Source of the DNA: Deltaproteobacteria bacterium
GTDB lineage: Bacteria > Myxococcota > Myxococcia > Myxococcales > Myxococcaceae
Direction of reading: 5' to 3'
NCBI GenBank assembly: GCA_016875515.1
Contig: VGRA01000109.1
Span: 1 to 7,776, forward strand
Length of the DNA stretch: 7,776 bases
The translations under genes and the position numbers were made by a program. Position 1 is the first letter of the stretch. Every line of letters begins with the position of its first letter. Positions 1 through 6,000 of this stretch are shown here, one piece after another. A model generated the notes under the pieces. The model worked only from the letters and a program-made list of their open reading frames with translations, was not told where the DNA came from and did no database searches.

Positions 1-1
1 C

Positions 2-3000
2 CCCTCCGCCACGTGCGTCAACGGCAGCTGCTTCCCCAACGACTGCACCAACCAGCTCTGCCCGGACGGGCAGCTGTGCAGCAACGGCGGCTGCGTGCTC
101 GTCACCTGTGCGGGCGTCACATGCCCCACCGGCACCGTCTGCGCCCAGGACGGGGTGTGCGCGCCGGTCGCCTGCAACGGCACCCCCTGCCCAGAGGGCA
201 CCGCCTGCGACAGCAGCGGCGCCTGTGTGCCCCTCGCCTGCTACGGCGTGCAGTGCGAGCCGGGCCAGTCCTGCGAGGCGGGCGCGTGCGTGGGCTGCAC
301 CGGCAGCGAGTACCTCGACGGTGGCACCTGCGCCCCGAAGCAGCCGGCAGGCGCCTCGTGCGGGAGCGACGCGGCCTGCGCCCCCGGATTCTGCGTGGAC
401 GGCACCTGCTGCGAGTCCCGCTGCGGCGGCGCCTGCGCCCGCTGCGACGGCAAGGTGAAGGGCACCTGCGCCCCGGTGGACGCCGGCACCGCGGACCCGC
501 TCTGCTCGGGCGCCCTGTGCACCGCCACCGGCAGCTGCGCAGTGGGCTGCAGCAGCACCGCGGACTGCGCCCCCGGGGCCGAGTGCGTGGGCAACGCCTG
601 CGTGCAGAAACTGGCCCCCGGCCAGGCCTGCACCCGCGCCGCGGACTGCGCCTCGGGCTTCTGCGCGGACGGCGTCTGCTGCGACTCGGCCTGTGGCAGC
701 GCCTGTGACCGGTGCGACCGCCCGGGCTTTGCCGGCACCTGCGGCCCCGCCCAGGCCGGCACCCAGGGGACGCCCACCTGCGCGCCGTTCGCCTGCAACG
801 GGGCGCTCACCACCTGCCCCACCGGCTGCACGAAGAACAGCGAATGCGACGCGGCGAACCGCTGTCTGCAGGGCCAGTGCATCCCGCGCAAGTCCAACGG
901 CCAGTCCTGCCAGCAGGCGGCCGAGTGCCTCTCCAGCCACTGCGTGGACGGCGTCTGCTGCGAGTCCAGCTGCCTCGGCGGCTGCAACAACTGCGCGGTG
1001 CCGGGGGCGGTGGGGCTCTGCAGCACCTTGCCCGCGGGCAGCCCCGGCCAGCCTGCCTGCGGCGGCGCCACCTGCGACGGCCAGTCCGGGGACTGCCCCG
1101 GGGCCTGCAGCTCCACGCAGGGCTGCCCCGAGGGGACCTTCTGCCAGGCCCCCGCGTGCGTGCCGCTCAAGGCGCAGGGCACCGCGTGCGCTTCTGCGGC
1201 CGTGTGCGCCACGGGCGCGTGCGCGGACGGGGTCTGCTGCAACACCCCCTGCGCCGGCGCGTGCGACCGCTGCGACGGCACCGGCACCACGGGCACCTGC
1301 CTGCCGGTGGCCTCGGGCGCGCCGGGGACGCCCAGCTGCTCGCCGCTCGCCTGCAATGGCTCGCTGGAGGACTGCCCCCAGCCCTGCGGAAAGGACAGCG
1401 AGTGCGCGCACGGGGCCTTCTGCCGCAACGGCTTCTGCGCGCTGAAGCGTCCCCTCGGCGTGGCGTGCGGTGCGGCCAATGAGTGCGGCTCGGGGCAGTG
1501 CGTGGACGGCGTCTGCTGCGACTCGGGCTGCGCCGGGGCCTGCCGCTCCTGCGCGGTGCGCGGTGTGGTGGGCACCTGCACCTCGTGGCTGTCCGGCACG
1601 GACCCGGACGCCGAGTGCGGCGGGCTGTACTGCGCCAACTCGGGCTGCGCCGCCAGCTGCAGCAAGGACAGCCAGTGCAAGCCCGGGCTGTACTGCGCCG
1701 CCGGCAGCTGCGCCCCGCGCAAGGCGGCCGGGGCCAGTTGCGCCGCCGCCAACGAGTGCATCACCGCCTCGTGCGTGGACGGCGTCTGCTGCGACACCGG
1801 CTGTGCCGGCACCTGCGAGGCCTGCAACGTGGCCGGGAAGGTGGGCACCTGCTCGCCGCTCGCGGCAGGCACGGACACCGGCAGCGAGTGCGGCGCCACC
1901 TGGTGCAGCGGCACGGCCAGCAACTGCCGGCAGGGCTGCGCCGACAACGCGGACTGCAAGCCCACCGCGTTCTGCAGCGGCGGTACCTGTGCCCCGCGCC
2001 GCGCCAATGGTGACACGTGCGCCAGCGGCACCGAGTGCGCCTCAGGCATGTGCGCGGACGGCGTCTGCTGCGCCGGGGCCTGCGCCGAGACGTGCCAGGC
2101 CTGCAACCTGCCGGGGAAGCTGGGGACCTGCAGCCCGGTGCCCGCGCGTGCGGACCCGGCCGGCGAGTGCGGCCGCGCCTACTGCTCCGGTGCCAACGCC
2201 TGCAGCGCCCCGTGCACCGGGGACGGCGACTGCAAGGCGGGGAACCACTGCGCGGGCGGGACCTGCACGGCCAACGCCTCCAACGGGGCGGCGTGCACCG
2301 AGGGACGCACCTGCGCCTCCGGCACCTGCGCGGACGGGGTGTGCTGCGGCAGCGCGTGCGGCGGGACGTGCGAGGCGTGCAACCTCTCCGGCAAGGCGGG
2401 CACCTGCAGCCCTGCGCCCGCGCGCTCGGACGTGGCCGGCGAGTGCGGCCGGACGTTCTGCGCAGGGACGGCGGCGGCGTGCCTGGCCGCGTGCGCGGTG
2501 GACGGGGACTGCAAGGCGGGCAGTTACTGCGAGGGCGGCGCCTGCGTGGCCCTCAAGGTGACGGGCAGCCCCTGCGCCTCCGCGAGCAACTGCGCCTCCG
2601 GCCAGTGCGTGGACGGCTTCTGCTGCGGGAGCGCGTGTGGCGGCGCCTGCGAGTCCTGCAACGTGCCGGGGGCGCTCGGCACCTGTACCCCCATGGCGCG
2701 CGGGACGGACGCGGCGGGCGAGTGCGGCCGCACCTACTGTGCCGGCACCGCGGCCTGCATCCCCACCTGCAGCGGGGACACGGACTGCAAGGCCCAGAGC
2801 TACTGCGCACAGGGCACGTGCACGGCGAAGAAGGCCAACGGCACGTCCTGCTCGGGCGCGGGGGAGTGCACCTCCGGCTTCTGCTCGGACGGCGTCTGTT
2901 GCGACGGCGCCTGCGGCGGCGCCTGCCGGGCCTGCAACCTCTCCGGGCGCGCCGGGGCCTGCTCGCCCTACCCGGCAGGGACGGACCCGCAGGCTGAGTG

Positions 3001-6000
3001 CGGGCTCGCCCAGTGCAGCGGGGCAGGGGCCTGCGCCTCGCCCTGCGCGTCCAACGCGGACTGCAAGCTGAACGCGGCATGCATCGGGACGACGTGCGTG
3101 GGGCAGAAGGCCGATGGCCAGGCGTGCGCGCTGGACGCGGAGTGCCTGGGCAACCGGTGCGTGGACGGCGTCTGCTGCGCCACCGCGTGCAACGGGGCAT
3201 GCGAGGCGTGCAACGCGGCGGGCAGTGAGGGCACCTGCGCCCCGGTGGCCGCCCGCACGGACCCGGCGGGCGACTGCGGCCTGACCCTGTGCAGCGGCAC
3301 GCTCGGCTGCATCCTGGCGTGCAACGTGGACGCGGACTGCAAGAGCGGCGCGCGCTGCGTGGCGCTGGACGGCGGGACGAAGGCCTGCGTGGGCAAGCTG
3401 GACGACGGCCAGTCCTGCAGCGGCCCCGGCGAATGCAAGTCCGGCCAGTGCGCGGACGGGTATTGCTGCGGCAGCGCGTGCGCGGGTGGCTGCGAGTCCT
3501 GCGGCCTGCCCGGGCTGAAAGGGACGTGCACGCCGCGGCAGGCGCGGACGGACCCGGAGTTGGCCTGCGGGCTGACGCTGTGCGCGGGCGGGGCGGGCTC
3601 CTGCATCGTCACCTGCGGGGGGGACGCGGACTGCAAGCCGGGGAGCTTCTGCAAGGCGGGCGCCTGCACCGGGGCGCAGGCGAACGGGCAGACCTGCACC
3701 CAGGGCAGCCAGTGCCTCTCCGGCCAGTGCGTGGACGGGGTGTGCTGCAACGGCGCTTGCGCAGCGGGGTGCTTCGCGTGCAACGTGACCGGCAAGGTGG
3801 GCGCCTGCAGCCCGGTGCCGGTGGGAACGGACCCGGCCGGGGACTGCGGCGCCAACACCTGTAACGGCTCGGGGAGCTGCCTCTCCGAGTGCAACTCGGA
3901 CAGCCAGTGCGGAGTGGGCTTCCTCTGCGTGGGCGGGGCGTGCGTGGCGAAGTTCTCGCCGGGCGCGTCCTGCAGCGCGGCGGGACAGTGCGCGTCGGGC
4001 CTGTGCGTGGACGGGGTGTGCTGCGGCAGCGCCTGCGGTGGCACGTGCGAGGCCTGCAACGTCCCCGGCAGCGCAGGCACCTGCATTGCGCTGCCGGACG
4101 GGGAGGACCCGGCGGGCGAGTGCGGCGCCGCGGTGTGCAATGGAAACAAGGGCTGCCGGCAGGGCTGCGCGCTGGACGCGGACTGCAAGGCCGGCTTCAT
4201 CTGCGACAACGGCACGTGCGCCAGCAAGAAGGCGCTCGGGACCGCCTGCACAGCGGCGAGCCAGTGCGCGTCAGGGCTGTGCGTGGACGGTGTCTGCTGC
4301 AACAGCGGGTGCAGCGGGGACTGCCGGGCCTGCAACCTCTCCGGGGCGGAGGGCACGTGCACCAACCTGCCCGCGGCGCTGACGCCGGGCGGGGAATGCG
4401 GCACCTACGCCTGCGACGGTGCGGGGACGTGCCGGGTCTCCTGCTCCACGGGCGCGGACTGCAAGGTGGGAAGCACCTGCACGGGTGGGATGTGCGTTGC
4501 GGGGGGAGCCAAGTCGCAGGGCCAGGCGTGCGGCGCGGCGGCCGAGTGCGCCTCCGGCTTCTGCGTGGACGGCGCCTGCTGTGACTCCGCCTGCACCGGG
4601 GACTGCATGTCCTGCAACCAGTCCGGCAAGGTGGGGACCTGCTCGCCGGCCGCGGCCAACGCGGACCCGGAGCTGGAGTGCGGCACCGCCACGGCGGGCA
4701 GCTACTGTACGGGCGCCACGCCCACGCTGCCGGCGTCCAGCTGCACCACCTCCTCGGATTGCGTGACGCTGACCGCCACAAATTGCACGAGCAGTTCCAA
4801 CTGCGCCGGCAAGCCGTGCGTGGGGGGGAAGTGCGCGGCGGCCTTCGAGTTCTGCGTGGCGGGCAGGTGTACCAAGGGCTGCACCACCGGCGCGGACTGC
4901 GCCGCGGGCCTGGCCTGCAGCTCGGGCAAGTGCACCAGGGCGTGCACGGGCGCGGCAGACTGCGGCGCAGGCCAGCTCTGCGTGGGGGGCGCCTGCACCT
5001 CCACAGCGTGCGTGGTGAACTGCAGCGGCAACGCCCAGTGCAAGAACGCCTCTTGCACCACGCCGTCGGGGGACACCGTGGGCTTCCGCTACTGCGGCAG
5101 CCGCGCGGCGGGCGTGCCGTGCACCACCGCGCTCGAGTGCGGCAGCCGCAACTGCGTGGACGGCGTCTGCTGCGACAGCGCGTGCACGGGCACCTGCCGC
5201 GCCTGCAACCAGACCGGCACCTGGGGCACCTGCGTGTCCAACACGGACTGCCCGGCGGGCACCACCTGCGTGCAGGGCAGCGGCGGGGCACGCACCTGCG
5301 TCTTCTCCGCCGGCACCTGCGCCACCGTGCCGCTGCGGGCGGACCCGGACGCCGAGTGCAACCGCAATTACTGCAGCGGGGCCACCACGGGCTCTACTCC
5401 GGTCACCTACAGCTCTGCCTGCACCTCAGGCTGCGCCTCCAGCGCGGACTGCAAGGCGGGCAGCTACTGCAGCGGCGGGGCGTGCGTGGCGCAGCTGGCC
5501 GCGGGCGCCGCCTGCACCGCCTCCGCGCAGTGTGCCTCGGGGTTCTGCGCGGACGGGGTGTGCTGCACGTCTGCCTGTGGCGGCAGCTGCCACTCCTGCG
5601 CGGTGGCCGGGACGCTGGGCTTCTGCGTCAACCATGGCCGCGGCACGGACCCGGAAGGCGCCTGCGGCGGCAACACCTGCGACGGCGCGGGGGCGTGCCA
5701 GTCCGGCTGCGCCTCCAACGCGGACTGCAAGCCCGGCTCGCGCTGCGCGGGAGGCGCCTGCACGGCGCTGAAGCTGAACGGCGAGGCGTGCGCGGTGGGA
5801 ACCGAGTGCAGCTCCGGCGCCTGTGCGGACGGGGTGTGCTGCAACAGCGCCTGCAGCGGCGCGTGCAAGGCGTGCAACCTGGTGGGCCTCCTGGGCACCT
5901 GCTCGCCGCTCCCTGCCCGGACGGACCCGGCGGGCGAGTGTGGCAACGCCACCTGCAGCGGCACCGGCACCTGCCTCGCATCCTGCAACGGGGGCGCTGA

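Noticed and set aside
13..708. Arg/Leu-rich + strand frames such as 13-708, 2017-2997 and 4678-6000, and Ala/Pro/Arg-rich ones such as 693-1445 and 1470-2561
   Set aside because: These are +1 and +2 shifted readings of the Cys-repeat frame, they break up at random stops, and they encode only low-complexity sequence.
2048..2050. The first in-frame ATG, as a possible start of the protein
   Set aside because: It sits inside the E-C-A-S-G-M-C motif of a repeat, where other units have F, L, Q or A. There is no ribosome-binding site or signal peptide, and the repeat pattern continues unbroken upstream.
241..2106. A 621-codon - strand frame with Q-Q-T-P-S-T/A-H repeats, with similar frames at 2968-4404, 5464-6822 and 7129-7761
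   Set aside because: The apparent repeat is the reverse complement of the conserved anchor region of the Cys-rich units (D-G-V-C-C read backwards in one frame). The periodicity comes from the real gene on the + strand.
3049..3066. D-x-D-rich pieces (such as D-A-D-C-K) as thrombospondin type 3 or EF-hand calcium-binding repeats
   Set aside because: The acidic residues are too few and wrongly spaced for the D-x-D-x-D-G loop. The conserved feature is D-C-K-A-G within the Cys ladder.
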